From Calliopsis andreniformis (lineage: Eukaryota > Arthropoda > Insecta > Hymenoptera > Andrenidae), in NCBI RefSeq assembly GCF_051401765.1, contig NW_027480450.1, positions 558,001 through 622,000 on the forward strand: a DNA stretch of 64,000 bases, written 5' to 3'. Made by a program: the position numbers and the translations under genes. This document shows positions 1-12,484 of this stretch, in pieces; within the stretch, counting starts at the first letter, position 1, and each line of letters opens with the position of its first letter. The notes beneath the pieces are model-generated. The model saw only the letters and a program-made list of their open reading frames with translations. It searched no databases and was not told where the DNA came from.

Positions 1-908
1 AATCCTCAATCGTCAGGCTTCAATCCTCAATACTCAATCTTCAATCCTGAATCCTCAATCCTCATTCCTCAATCCTCATTCTTTAATCCTCCATACCCAA
101 TCCTCTATCTTCAATCCTCAATCCTCAATCTTCAGTTCTCAATCCTCAATCCTCAGTCCTCAGTCCTCAAACCTCAATCCTCAACCCTCAGCCCTCATCC
201 TCAATCCTCAATCCTCAATCCTCAATCCTCAATCCTCAATACTCAATCCTCAATCCTCTATCTTCAATCCTCAATACTCAATCTTCAATCCTCAATCCTC
301 AATCCTCAATCCTCAATCCTCAATCATCAATCCTCAATACTCAGTCTTCAATCCTCAATCCTCAATCATCAATCCTCAATGCTCAATCCTCAATCCTCAA
401 TCCTCAACCCTCAACCTTCAATCCTCAATACACAATCTGCAATCCTCAATCCTCAATCCTCAACACTCAATACTCATTCTTCAATCCTCAATAACCAATC
501 CTCAATCTTCAATCCTCAATCCTCAATCCTCAATTCTCAATCCTCAATCCTCAATCCTCAGACCTCAATCCTCAATCATCAATCCTCAATACTCAATCTT
601 CAATCCTCAATCCTCAATCCTCAATCCTCAATCCTCATTCTTCAATCCTCAACACCCAATCGTCAATCTTCAATCCTCAATCCTCAATCCTCAATTCTCA
701 ATCCTCAATCCTCAATCCTCAGACCTCAAACATCAATACTCAACCCTCAGTCCTCGTCCTCAATCCACAACCCTCAATCCTCGATCCTCAGTCTTCAATC
801 ATCAATATTCAACATTCAATCCTCAATCCTCAATCCTCAATACACAATCCTCAATCCTCAATCCTCAATACTCAACCATCAATCCTCAATTCTCAAACTC
901 AATAGAAA

Positions 909-926
909 ATCCTGAATTCTCAGGAT
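909..926. repeat. L1 inverted repeat, type alpha
   Basis: ATCCTGAATTCTCAGGAT: arms ATCCTGA and TCAGGAT, four-base loop ATTC, overlapping EcoRI site GAATTC. Type alpha is preceded by AATAGAAA and followed by TCAA, extending the arms to 8 bp. Type beta is preceded by CAATAGAAT. Type gamma is preceded by AATAGAAG and followed by ACA; both have 7-bp arms. Because the + strand is nearly G-free, this is the strongest hairpin-capable site that recurs in the array. Confidence 0.93.
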
Positions 927-1584
927 TCAATACTCAAACCTCAACACACAACCCTCAGCCCTCATCCTCAATCCTCAATCCTCAATCCTCAATCCTCAAT
1001 TCTCAATCCTCAATCCTCAGTCCTCAGTCCTCAAACCTCAATCCTCAATTCTCAATACTCAATCCTCAATCCTCAATACTCAATCCCCAATCCCCAATCC
1101 TCAATCTTCAATCCTCAAAACTCAATCCTCAACCCTCAAACCTCATTCATCAATCCTCAATACCCAATCCTCAATCTTCAATCCTCAATCATCAATCCTC
1201 AATTCTCAATACTCAATCCTCAATCCTCAGACATCAATCCTCAATCTTCAATCCTCAATACTCAATCTTCAATCCTGAATCCTCAATCCTCAATCCTCAA
1301 TCCTCATTCTTTAATCCTCAACACCCAATCGTCAATCTTCAATCCTCAATCCTCAATCCTCAATTCTCAATCCTCAATCCTCAATCCTCAGACATCAAAC
1401 ATCAATACTCAACCCTCGGTCCTCGTCGTCGATCCACAACACTCAATCCTCGATCCTCAATCTTCAATCATCAATATTCAATATTCAATCCTCAATCCTC
1501 AATCCTCAATACTCAATACTCAATCCTCAATCCTCAATCCTCAATACTCAACCATCAATCCTCAATTCTCAAACTCAATAGAAA

Positions 1585-1602
1585 ATCCTGAATTCTCAGG
1601 AT
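1585..1602. repeat. L1 inverted repeat, type alpha
   Basis: Type alpha, 676 bp after the first. Confidence 0.92.
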
Positions 1603-2183
1603 TCAATACTCAAACCTCAACACACAGACCTCAGCCCTCATCCTCAATCCTCAATCCTCAATCCTCAATCCTCAACACTCAATCCTCAATCCTCAATCTT
1701 CAATCCTCAATACTCAATATTCAATCCTCCATCCTCAATCCTCAATCCTCAATCCTCAATCCTCAATCGTCTGGCTTCAATCCTCAATACTCAATCTTCA
1801 ACCCTCAATCCTCAATCCTCATTCCTCAATCCTCATTCTTCAACCCTCCACACCCAATCCTCAATCTTCAATCTTCAATCCTCAACTCTCAATCCTCAAT
1901 CCTCAATCCTCATTCTTCAATCCTCAATACCCAATCCTCAATCCTCAGTCCTCAACCCTCAACCCTCAAACCTCAAACCTCAATCCTCAGTCCTCTGTCC
2001 TCAAACCTAAATCCTCAATCCTCAATCCTCAATCGTCATGCTTCAATCCTCAATACTCAATCTTCAATCCTCAATCCTGAATCCTCATTCCTCAATCCAC
2101 ATTCTTCAATCCTCCATACCCAATCCTCAATCTTCAATCCTCAATCCTCAATCCTCAATTCTCAATCCTCAATCCTCAGTCCT

Positions 2184-2324
2184 CAACAATCAGTTGTCAA
2201 ATCCTCAATCCTCAGTAGAATATCATCAATCCACAGTTTTCAATACCCAATACTCAATCTGCAATCTTCAAATCTCTATCCACAAACATCAATTCTCATC
2301 ATTCAACCCTCAACACTCAGTCCC
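2184..2324 (+). repeat. L2 diverged block, type a
   Basis: L2 runs from CAACAAT to CAGTCCC. It includes CAGTTGT, ATATCAT, CAGTTTT, CTATCCA and CAAACAT, which differ from the canonical unit at several bases yet keep the 7-base register. Type a has one octamer (CAAATCCT), so it is 141 bp, and CAGTAGA in place of CAATAGA. Confidence 0.9.
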
Positions 2325-2933
2325 CAATCCTCAATCTTCAATCCTCAATCCTCAATCCTCAACCCTCTATCCTCAATCCTCAATCCTCAGTCCTCAGTCC
2401 TCAAACCTCAATCCTCAATTCTCAATACTCAATCCTCAATCCTCAATACTCAATCCCCAATCCTCAATCTTCAATCCTCAATACTCAATCCTCAACCCTC
2501 AATCCTCATTCTTCAATCCTCAATACCCAATCCTCAATCTTCAATCCTCAATCCTCAATCCTCAATTCTCAATCCTCATTCCTCAATCCACATTCTTCAA
2601 TCCTCCATACCCAATACTCAATCTTCAATCCTCATTCCTCAACCCTCAATTCTCAATCCTCAATCCTCAATCGTCAGGCTTCAATCCTCAATACTCAATC
2701 TTCAATACTTCAACCTCAATACTCAATCCTCAATCCTCAATCCTCAATCGTCAGGCTTCAATCCTCAATACTCAATCTTCAATCGTCAATCGTCAATCCT
2801 CATTCCTCAGTCCTCATTCTTCAATCCTCCATACCCAGTCCTCAATCTTCAATACTCAATCCTCAATCCTCAGTCCTCAAACCTCAAACCTGAATCCTCA
2901 ATCCTGAATCCTCAATCTTCAGACCTCAGTCCT

Positions 2934-3073
2934 CAACAATCAGTTGTCAATTCTCAATCCTCAATAGAATATCATCAATTCACAGTTTTCAATACCCAAT
3001 ACTCAATCAGCAATCTTCAAATGTCTATCCACAAACATCAATCCTCATCATTCAACCCTCAACACTCAGTCCC
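2934..3073 (+). repeat. L2 diverged block, type b
   Basis: It parses into exactly 20 heptamers. Type b is marked by CAATTCA, CAATCAG and CAAATGT. Confidence 0.92.
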
Positions 3074-3648
3074 CAATCCTCAATCTTCAATCCTCAATCC
3101 TCAATCCTCAATCCTCAATCATCAACCTTCAACCCTCAATACTCAATCTTCAATCCTCCATCCTCAATCCTCAATCATCAATCCTCAACCCTCAATCGTC
3201 TGGCTTCAATCCTCAATACTCAATCTTCAATCCTCAATCCTCAATCCTCATTCCTCAATCCTGATTCTTCAATCCTCCATACCCAATCCTCAATCTTCAA
3301 TCCTCAATACTCAATCCTCAATTCTCGATCCTCAATCCTCACTCCTCAGTCCTCAAACATCAATCCTCAACCCTCAGCCCTCATCCTCAATCCTCAATCC
3401 TCAATCTTCAATCCTCAATCCTCAATACTCAATCCCCAATCCTCAATCTTCAATCCTCAATACTCAATCTTCAATCCTCAATCCTCAATCATCAATCCTC
3501 AATCCTCAATCTTCAATCTTCAATCCTCAATATTCAATATTCAATCCTCAATCCTCAATCCTCAATCCTCAAAACTCAATCCGCAGTCCTCAATCCTCAA
3601 TCCTCAATACTCAACCATCAATCCTCAATTCTCAATACACAATAGAAT

Positions 3649-3666
3649 ATCCTGAATTCTCAGGAT
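3649..3666. repeat. L1 inverted repeat, type beta
   Basis: Type beta, with CAACACT CAACATT downstream. Confidence 0.92.
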
Positions 3667-3910
3667 TCAATACTCAAACCTCAACACTCAACATTCAGCC
3701 CTCATCCTCAATCCTCAATCCTCAATCCTCAATCCTCAATCCTCAGTAATCAATCCTCAATCTTCAATACTCAATCGTCAATCCTCAGTCCTCAATCCTC
3801 AATCCTCAATCCTCGATCCTCAAACCTCAATCCTCAACCCTCAGTCCTCATCCTCAATTCTCAATTCTCAATTCTCTATCCTCAATCCTCAATCCTTAAT
3901 CTTCAATCCT

Positions 3911-3966
3911 CAATAATCAATCTCCAATCCTGGATACTCATTCCCAAATCCTCAATGCTTAATCCT
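3911..3966 (+). repeat. L4 marker string (7 copies, first shown)
   Basis: Eight heptamers in order: CAATAAT, CAATCTC, CAATCCT, GGATACT, CAATCCC, AAATCCT, CAATGCT, TAATCCT (minor variants between copies). Starts are at about 3,911, 19,144, 23,975, 28,510, 42,787, 48,961 and 53,388. It has one of the few GG doublets on the + strand. Several forward open frames stop here because CAATAAT and TTAATC supply TAA. Confidence 0.87.
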
Positions 3967-4232
3967 CAACCTTCAACCCTCAATCCCCAGTCCTCAATAT
4001 TCAATCCTCAATGCTCAATCCTCAATCCTCAATCCTCAATCCTCAGTAATCAATCCTCAATCTTCAATTCTCAATCCTCAATACTCAATCCTTAATCGTC
4101 AATCCTCAATCCCCAATCCTCAATCTTCAAACCTCAATCCTCAATCCTCAATCCTGAATCCTCAATCTTCAATCCTCAATACTCAATCTTCCATCCTCAA
4201 TCCTCAATCCTCAATCCTCAATCCTCAATCCT

Positions 4233-4267
4233 CAATGCCCAAACTTCAATCCTCAATACACAGTCTT
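4233..4267 (+). repeat. L3 marker string (18 copies, first shown)
   Basis: Five heptamers in order: CAATGCC, CAAACTT, CAATCCT, CAATACA, CAGTCTT. The ATG inside the first unit is at 4,235, 7,791, 7,931, 12,703, 12,843, 19,468, 24,299, 28,834, 29,267, 30,423, 32,728, 33,182, 43,111, 55,720, 56,174, 58,742, 59,196 and 61,248. At 28,834 the first C is G. Many forward open frames begin at this ATG only because it is a common variant. A shortened form without the first two units occurs near 5,517, 10,210 and 15,122. Confidence 0.88.
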
Positions 4268-6839
4268 CAATCCTCAATCCTCAATGCTCAACCCACAATC
4301 CTCATTCTTCAATCCTCAATACCCAATCCTCAGTCTTCAATCCTCAATCCTGAATCCTCAATTCTCAATACTCAATACTCAATCCTCAATCCTCATACCT
4401 CAAACATCAATACTCTACCCTCAGTCCTCGTTCTCAATCCACAACAATCAATCCTCAATCCTCAATCTTCAATCATCAATATTCAATCTTCAGTCCTCAA
4501 TCCTCAATCCTCAACCCTCAATCCTCAATCCTCAATGTTCAATCCGCAATACACAATCCTCAACCTACAATCCTCAATACTCCATCCTCAATCCTCAATC
4601 CTGAATCCTCAATCCTCAATCGTCAGGCTTCAATCCTCAATACTCAATCTTCAATCCTCAATCCTCAATCCTCATTCCTCAATCCTCATTCTTTAATCCT
4701 CCATACCCAATCCTCAATCTTCAATCCTCAATCCTCAATCTTCAATTCTCAATCCTCAATCCTCAGTCCTCAGTCCTCAAACCTCAATCCTCAGCCCTCA
4801 GCCCTCAGCCCTCATCCTCAATCCTCAATCCTCAATCTTCAATCCTCAATCCACAATACTCAATCCTCAATCCTCAATCTTCAATCCTCAATACTCAATC
4901 TTCAATCCTCAATCCTCAATCCTCAATCCTCAATCCTCAATCCTCAATCCTCAATCATCAATCCTCAATACTCAGTCTTCAATCCTCAATCCTCAATCCT
5001 CAATCCTCAATGCTCAATCCTCAATCCTCAATCCTCAACCCTCAACCTTAAATCCTCAATACTCAATCTGCAATCCTCAATCCTCAATCCTCAATCCTCA
5101 ATCCTCATTATTCAATACTCAACACCCAGTCCTCAATCTTCAATCCTCAATCCTCAATCCTCAATCCTCAATTCTGAACACTCAATCCTCAATCCTCAAT
5201 CTTCAATCCTCAATCCTCAATCCTCAATCCTAAATCCTCAATCCTCAGACCTCAATCCTCAATCTTCAATACTCAATACTCAATCTTCAATCCTCAATCC
5301 TCTATCCTCAATCCTCAATCCTCATTCTTCAATCCTCAACACCCAATCGTCAATCTTCAATCCTCAATCCTCAATCCTCAATTCTCAATCCTCAATCCTC
5401 AATCCTCAGACCTCAAACATCAATACTCAACCCTCAGTCCTCGTCCTCAATCCACAACCCTCAATCCTCGATCCTCAATATTCAATCATCAATATTCAAT
5501 ATTCAATCGTCAATCTTCAATCCTCAATACACAGTCTTCAATCCTCAATCCTCAATGCTCAATCCACAATCCTCATTCTTCAATCCTCAATACCCAATCC
5601 TCAACCTTCAATCCTCAATACTCCATTCTCAATCCTCAATCCTCAATCCCCAATCCTCAATCGTCAGGCTTCAATCCTCAATACTCAATCTTCAATCCTC
5701 AGTCCTCAATCCTCATTCCTCAATCCTCATTCTTTAATCCTCCATACCCAATCCTCAATCTTCAATCCTCAATCCTCAATCTTCAGTTCTCAATCCTCAA
5801 TCCTCAGTCCTCAGTCCTCAAACCTCAATCCTCAACCCTCAGCCCTCATCCTCAATCCTCAATCCTCAATCCTCAATCCTCAATCCTCAATACTCAGTCT
5901 TCAATCCTCAATCCTCAATCCTCAATCCTCAATGCTCAATCCTCAATCCTCAATCCTCAACCCTCAACCTTCAATCCTCAATACACAATCTGCAATCCTC
6001 AGTCCTCAGTCCTCAAACCTCAATCCTCAATTCTCAATACTCAATCCTCAATCCTCAATACTCAATCCCCAATCCTCAATCTTCAATCCTCAAAACTCAA
6101 TCCTCAACCCTCAAACCTCATTCATCAATCCTCAATACTCAATCCCCAATCCTCAATCTTCAATCCTCAATCCTCAACCCTCAACCTTCAATCCTCAATA
6201 CACAATCTGCAATCCTCAGTCCTCAGTCCTCAAACCTCAATCCTCAATTCTCAATACTCAATCCTCAATCCTCAATACTCAATCCCCAATCCTCAATCTT
6301 CAATCCTCAAAACTCAATCCTCAACCCTCAAACCTCATTCATCAATCCTCAATACTCAATCCCCAATCCTCAATCTTCAATCCTCAATACTCAATCCTCA
6401 ACCCTCAATCCTCATTCTTCAATCCTCAATACCCAATCCTCAATCTTCAATCCTCAATCCTCAATCCTCAATTCTCAATCCTCATTCCTCAATCCACATT
6501 CTTCAATCCTCCATACCCAATACTCAATCTTCAATCCTCATTCCTCAACCCTCAATTCTCAATCCTCAATCCTCAATCGTCAGGCTTCAATCCTCAATAC
6601 TCAATCTTCAATACTTCAACCTCAATACTCAATCCTCAACCCTCAATCCTCAATCGTCAGGCTTCAATCCTCAATACTCAATCTTCAATCGTCAATCGTC
6701 AATCCTCATTCCTCAGTCCTCATTCTTCAATCCTCCATACCCAGTCCTCAATCTTCAATACTCAATCCTCAATCCTCAGTCCTCAAACCTCAAACCTGAA
6801 TCCTCAATCCTGAATCCTCAATCTTCAGACCTCAGTCCT

Positions 6840-6979
6840 CAACAATCAGTTGTCAATTCTCAATCCTCAAGAGAATATCATCAATTCACAGTTTTCAATA
6901 CCCAATACTCAATCAGCAATCTTCAAATGTCTATCCACAAACATCAATCCTCATCATTCAACCCTCAACACTCAGTCCC
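6840..6979 (+). repeat. L2 diverged block, type b
   Basis: Type b, with CAAGAGA in unit 5. Confidence 0.9.
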
Positions 6980-7554
6980 CAATCCTCAATCTTCAATCCT
7001 CAATCCTCAATCCTCAATCCTCAATCATCAACCTTCAACCCTCAATACTCAATCTTCAATCCTCCATCCTCAATCCTCAATCATCAATCCTCAACCCTCA
7101 ATCGTCTGGCTTCAATCCTCAATACTCAATCTTCAATCCTCAATCCTCAATCCTCATTCCTCAATCCTGATTATTCAATCCTCCATACCCAATCCTCAAT
7201 CTTCAATCCTCAATACTCAATCCTCAATTCTCGATCCTCAATCCTCACTCCTCAGTCCTCAAACATCAATCCTCAAACCTCAGCCCTCATCCTCAATCCT
7301 CAATCCTCAATCTTCAATCCTCAATCCTCAATACTCAATCCCCAATCCTCAATCTTCAATCCTCAATACTCAATCTTCAATCCTCAATCCTCAATCATCA
7401 ATCCTCAATCCTCAATCTTCAATCTTCAATCCTCAATATTCAATATTCAATCCTCAATCCTCAATCCTCAATCCTCAAAACTCAATCCGCAGTCCTCAAT
7501 CCTCAATCCTCAATACTCAACCATCAATCCTCAATTCTCAATACACAATAGAAT

Positions 7555-7572
7555 ATCCTGAATTCTCAGGAT
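7555..7572. repeat. L1 inverted repeat, type beta
   Basis: Type beta, 3,906 bp after the copy at 3,649. A pair of AATATT motifs lies at 7,435-7,447. Confidence 0.92.
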
Positions 7573-9452
7573 TCAATACTCAAACCTCAACACTCAACAT
7601 TCAGCCCTCATCCTCAATCCTCAATCCTCAATCCTCAATCCTCGATCCTCAATACCAATCCTCATTACTCAATCTTCAATCCTCAATCCTCAATCCTCAA
7701 TCCTCAATCCTCAATCCTCAATCCTCAGTAATCAATCCTCAATCTTCAATACTCAATCGTCAATCCTCAGTCCTCAATCCTCAATCCTCAATGCCCAAAC
7801 TTCAATCCTCAATACACAGTCTTCAATCCTCAATCCTCAATGCTCAATCCACAATCCTCGATCTTCAATCCTCAATACTCAATCTTCCATCCTCAATCCT
7901 CAATCCTCAATCCTCAATCCTCAATCCTCAATGCCCAAACTTCAATCCTCAATACACAGTCTTCAATCCTCAATCCTCAATGCTCAATCCACAATCCTCA
8001 TTCTTCAATCCTCAATACCCAATCCTCAATCTTCAATCCTCAATCCTGAATCCTCAATTCTCAATACTCAATACTCAATCCTCAATCCTCATACCTCAAA
8101 CATCAATACTCTACCCTCAGTCCTCGTTCTCAATCCACAACAATCAATCCTCAATCCTCAATCTTCAATCATCAATATTCAATCTTCAGTCCTCAATCCT
8201 CAATCCTCAACCCTCAATCCTCAATCCTCAATGTTCAATCCGCAATACACAATCCTCAACCTGCAATCCTCAATACTCCATCCTCAATCCTCAATCCTCA
8301 ATCCTCAATCCTCAATCGTCAGGCTTCAATCCTCAATACTCAATCTTCAATCCTCAATCCTCAATCCTCATTCCTCAATCCTCATTCTTTAATCCTCCAT
8401 ACCCAATCCTCAATCTTCAATCCTCAATCCTCAATCTTCAGTTCTCAATCCTCAATCCTCAGTCCTCAGTCCTCAAACCTCAATCCTCAGCCCTCAGCCC
8501 TCAGCCCTCATCCTCAATCCTCAATCCTCAATCTTCAATCCTCAATCCACAATACTCAATCCTCAATCCTCAATCTTCAATCCTCAATACTCAATCTTCA
8601 ATCCTCAATCCTCAATCCTCAATCCTCAATCCTCAATCCTCAATCCTCAATCATCAATCCTCAATACTCAGTCTTCAATCCTCAATCCTCAATCCTCAAT
8701 CCTCAATGCTCAATCCTCAATCCTCAATCCTCAACCCTCAACCTTAAATCCTCAATACTCAATCTGCAATCCTCAATCCTCAATCCTCAACACTCAATCC
8801 TCATTCTTCAATCCTCAATAACCAATCCTCAATCTTCAATCCTCAATCCTCAATCCTCAATTCTCAATCCTCAATCCTCAATCCTCAGACCTCAATCCTC
8901 AATCATCAATCCTCAATACTCAATCTTCAATCTTCAATCCTCAATCCTCAATCCTCAATCCTCATTATTCAATACTCAACACCCAGTCCTCAATCTTCAA
9001 TCCTAAATCCTCAATCCTCAATCCTCAATTCTGAACACTCAATCCTCAATCCTCAATCTTCAATCCTCAATCCTCAATCCTCAATCCTAAATCCTCAATC
9101 CTCAGACCTCAATCCTCAATCTTCAATACTCAATACTCAATCTTCAATCCTCAATCCTCTATCCTCAATCCTCAATCCTCATTCTTCAATCCTCAACACC
9201 CAATCGTCAATCTTCAATCCTCAATCCTCAATCCTCAATTCTCAATCCTCAATCCTCAATCCTCAGACCTCAAACATCAATACTCAACCCTCAGTCCTCG
9301 TCCTCAATCCACAACCCTCAATCCTCGATCCTCAATATTCAATCATCAATATTCAATATTCAATCGTCAATTCTCAATCCTCAATACTCAGTCCTCAATC
9401 CTCAATCCTCAATACTCAACCATCAATCCTCGATTCTCAAACTCAATAGAAG

Positions 9453-9470
9453 ATCCTGAATTCTCAGGAT
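9453..9470. repeat. L1 inverted repeat, type gamma
   Basis: First type-gamma copy. A pair of AATATT motifs lies at 9,348-9,360. Confidence 0.92.
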
Positions 9471-11253
9471 ACAATACTCAAACCTCAACACACAACACTC
9501 AGCCCTCATCCTCAATCCTCAATCCGCAATCCTCAATCCTCAATTCTCAATCCTCAATCCTCAGTCCTCAGTCCTCAAACCTCAATCCTCAATTCTCAAT
9601 ACTCAATCCTCAATCCTCAATACTCAATCCCCAATCCACAATCTTCAATCCTCAATACTCAATCATCAACCCTCAATCCTCATTCTTCAATCCTCAATAC
9701 CCAATCCTCAATCTTCAATCCTCAATCCTCAATCCTCAATTCTCAATACTCAATCCTCAATCCTCAGACCTCAATCCTCAATCTTCAATCCTCAATACTC
9801 AATCTTCAATCCTCAACCCTCAATCCTCAATCCTCAATCCTCATTCTTCAATCCTCAACACCCAATCGTCAATCTTCAATCCTCAATCCTCAATCCTCAA
9901 TTCTCAATCCTCAATCCTCAGACCTCAAACATCAATACTCAACCCTCAGTCCTCGTCCTCAATCCACAACCCTCAATCCTCGATCCTCAGTCTTCAATCA
10001 TCAATATTCAACATTCAATACTCAATCCTCAATCCTCAATACTCAATCCACAATCCTCATTCTTCAATCCTCAATACCCAATCCTCAATCTTCAATCCTC
10101 AATCCTCAATCATCAATCCTCAATACTCAATCTTCAATCCTCAATCTTCAATCCTCAATCCTCAATCCTCATTCTTCAATCCTCAACACCCAATCGTCAA
10201 TCTTCAATCCTCAATACACAGTCTTCAATCCTCAATCCTCAATGCTCAATCCACAATCCTCATTCTTCAATCCTCAATACCCAATCCTCAACCTTCAATC
10301 CTCAATACTCCATTCTCAATCCTCAATCCTCAATCCCCAATCCTCAATCGTCAGGCTTCAATCCTCAATACTCAATCTTCAATCCTCAATCCTCAATCCT
10401 CATTCCTCAATCCTCATTCTTTAATCCTCCATACCCAATCCTCAATCTTCAATCCTCAATCCTCAATCTTCAGTTTTCAATCCTCAATCCTCAGTCCTCA
10501 GTCCTCAAACCTCAATCCTCAACCCTCAGCCCTCATCCTCAATCCTCAATCCTCAATCGTCAATCCTCAATCCTCAATACTCAATCCTCAATCCTCTATC
10601 TTCAATCCTCAATACTCAATCTTCAATCCTCAATCCTCAATCCTCAATCCTCAATCCTCAATCCTCAATCATCAATAATCAATACTCAGTCTTCAATCCT
10701 CAATCCTCAATCCTCAATCCTCAATGCTCAATCCTCAATCCTCAATCCTCAACCCTCAACCTTCAATCCTCAATACACAATCTGCAATCCTCAATCCTCA
10801 ATCCTCAACACTCAATACTCATTCTTCAATCCTCAATAACCAATCATCAATCTTCAATCCTCAATCCTCAATCCTCAATTCTCAATCCTCAATCCTCAAT
10901 CCTCAGACCTCAATCCTCAATCATCAATCCTCAATACTCAATCTTCAATCCTCAATCCTCAATCCTCAATCCTCAATCCTCATTCTTCAATCCTCAACAC
11001 CCAATCGTCAATCTTCAATCCTCAATCCTCAATCCTCAATTCTCAATCCTCAATCCTCAATCCTCAGACCTCAAACATCAATACTCAACCCTCAGTCCTC
11101 GTCCTCAATCCACAACCCTCAATCGTCGATCCTCAGTCTTCAATCATCAATATTCAACATTCAATCCTCAATCCTCAATCCTCAATACTCAATCCTCAAT
11201 CCTCAATCCTCAATACTCAACCATCAATCCTCAATTCTCAAACTCAATAGAAA

Positions 11254-11271
11254 ATCCTGAATTCTCAGGAT
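11254..11271. repeat. L1 inverted repeat, type alpha
   Basis: Type alpha, in 4,912-bp copy A. Confidence 0.92.
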
Positions 11272-11922
11272 TCAATACTCAAACCTCAACACACAACCCT
11301 CAGCCCTCATCCTCAATCCTCAATCCTCAATCCTCAATCCTCAATTCTCAATCCTCAATCCTCAGTCCTCAGTCCTCAAACCTCAATCCTCAATTCTCAA
11401 TACTCAATCCTCAATCCTCAATACTCAATCCCCAATCCTCAATCTTCAATCCTCAAAACTCAATCCTCAACCCTCAAACCTCATTCATCAATCCTCAATA
11501 CCCAATCCTCAATCTTCAATCCTCAATCATCAATCCTCAATTCTCAATACTCAATCCTCAATCCTCAGACATCAATCCTCAATCTTCAATCCTCAATACT
11601 CAATCTTCAATCCTGAATCCTCAATCCTCAATTCTCAATCATCATTCTTTAATCCTCAACACCCAATCGTCAATCTTCAATCCTCAATCCTCAATCCTCA
11701 ATTCTCAATCCTCAATCCTCAATCCTCAGACATCAAACATCAATACTCAACCCTCGGTACTCGTCGTCGATCCACAACACTCAATCCTCGATCCTCAATC
11801 TTCAATCATCAATATTCAATATTCAATCCTCAATCATCAATCCTCAATACTCAATACCCAATCCTCAATCCTCAATCCTCAATACTCAACCATCAATCCT
11901 CAATTCTCAAACTCAATAGAAA

Positions 11923-11940
11923 ATCCTGAATTCTCAGGAT
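11923..11940. repeat. L1 inverted repeat, type alpha
   Basis: Type alpha, 669 bp after the previous one. Confidence 0.92.
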
Positions 11941-12466
11941 TCAATACTCAAACCTCAACACACAGACCTCAGCCCTCATCCTCAATCCTCAATCCTCAAT
12001 CCTCAATCCTCAACACTCAATCCTCAATCCTCAATATTCAATCCTCAATACTCAATATTCAATCCTCCATCCTCAATCCTCAATCCTCAATCCTCAATCC
12101 TCAATCGTCTGGCTTCAATCCTCAATACTCAATCTTCAACCCTCAATCCTCAATCCTCATTCCTCAATCCTCAATCTTCAATCCTCAAACCTCAGCCCTC
12201 ATCCTCAATCCTCAATCCTCAATCTTCAATCCTCAATCCTCAATACTCAATCCCCAATCCTCAATCTTCAATCCTCAATACTCAATCTTCAATCCTCAAT
12301 CCTCAATCATCAATCCTCAATCCTCAATCTTCAATCTTCAATCCTCAATATTCAATATTCAATCCTCAATCCTCAATCCTCAATCCTCAAAACTCAATCC
12401 GCAGTCCTCAATCCTCAATCCTCAATACTCAACCATCAATCCTCAATTCTCAATACACAATAGAAT

Positions 12467-12484
12467 ATCCTGAATTCTCAGGAT
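12467..12484. repeat. L1 inverted repeat, type beta
   Basis: Type beta, counterpart of 7,555. Confidence 0.92.

Larger units (their letters stand above)
1..1845 (+). repeat. HOR block, recurs at about 10,339-12,178
   Basis: This block matches the sequence about 10.34 kb downstream. The offset is 10,338 at the left edge, 10,345 around 379-915 and the 909 inverted repeat, and 10,338 again from 1,585. The shift of 7 is one heptamer. It carries two type-alpha inverted repeats (909 and 1,585). Homology ends near 1,845, where CATTCTT replaces CATTCCT. Confidence 0.85.
2030..3740 (+). repeat. HOR block, recurs at about 26,553-28,263
   Basis: The offset is 24,523 throughout: the L2 block 2,184 matches 26,707, L2 2,934 matches 27,457 and the L1 site 3,649 matches 28,172. 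After about 3,740 the two copies differ by a segment around the CAATAC hexamer that is present only in the downstream copy. Two L2 blocks of different types (a and b) sit 750 bp apart, which equals 107 heptamers plus the one octamer in type a. Confidence 0.85.
6360..7640 (+). repeat. HOR block, copy of about 2,454-3,734 (offset 3,906)
   Basis: L2 2,934 matches 6,840 and L1 3,649 matches 7,555, both at 3,906 bp. The interval contains seven hexamers (about 3,381, 3,700, 3,850, 4,429, 4,814, 5,441 and 5,847), so 3,906 = 559x7 - 7. The L2 copy at 6,840 has CAAGAGA where the other type-b copies have CAATAGA. Confidence 0.85.
7266..12177 (+). repeat. 4,912-bp higher-order repeat, copy A
   Basis: First of two adjacent copies with a constant offset of 4,912. 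It holds L1 sites at 7,555, 9,453, 11,254 and 11,923 and L3 markers at 7,791 and 7,931. I count 16 hexamers, and 704x7 - 16 = 4,912. The left breakpoint is where CAAACAT (copy A) is replaced by CAATCTT (copy B) before a shared CAATCCT. Substitutions noticed against copy B are at 10,370, 10,476, 10,559, 11,142 and 11,319, implying roughly 99.9% identity. Confidence 0.93.

Noticed and set aside
379..915. Open frame ending LKLNRKS, found near-identical at 10,724, 15,636 and 20,222
   Set aside because: Conservation follows the HOR copies as whole DNA blocks, including outside the frame; the stop lies within the L1 palindrome. Nothing suggests protein-level constraint.
2184..2200. CAAC...GTTG dyad at the start of L2
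   Set aside because: Four-base arms, too short to support a structure; kept only as part of the L2 marker.
3018..3038. Short inverted repeat ATGT...ACAT inside L2 type b
   Set aside because: The arms are only 4 bp and are lost in the types that have CAAATCT, so chance is enough.
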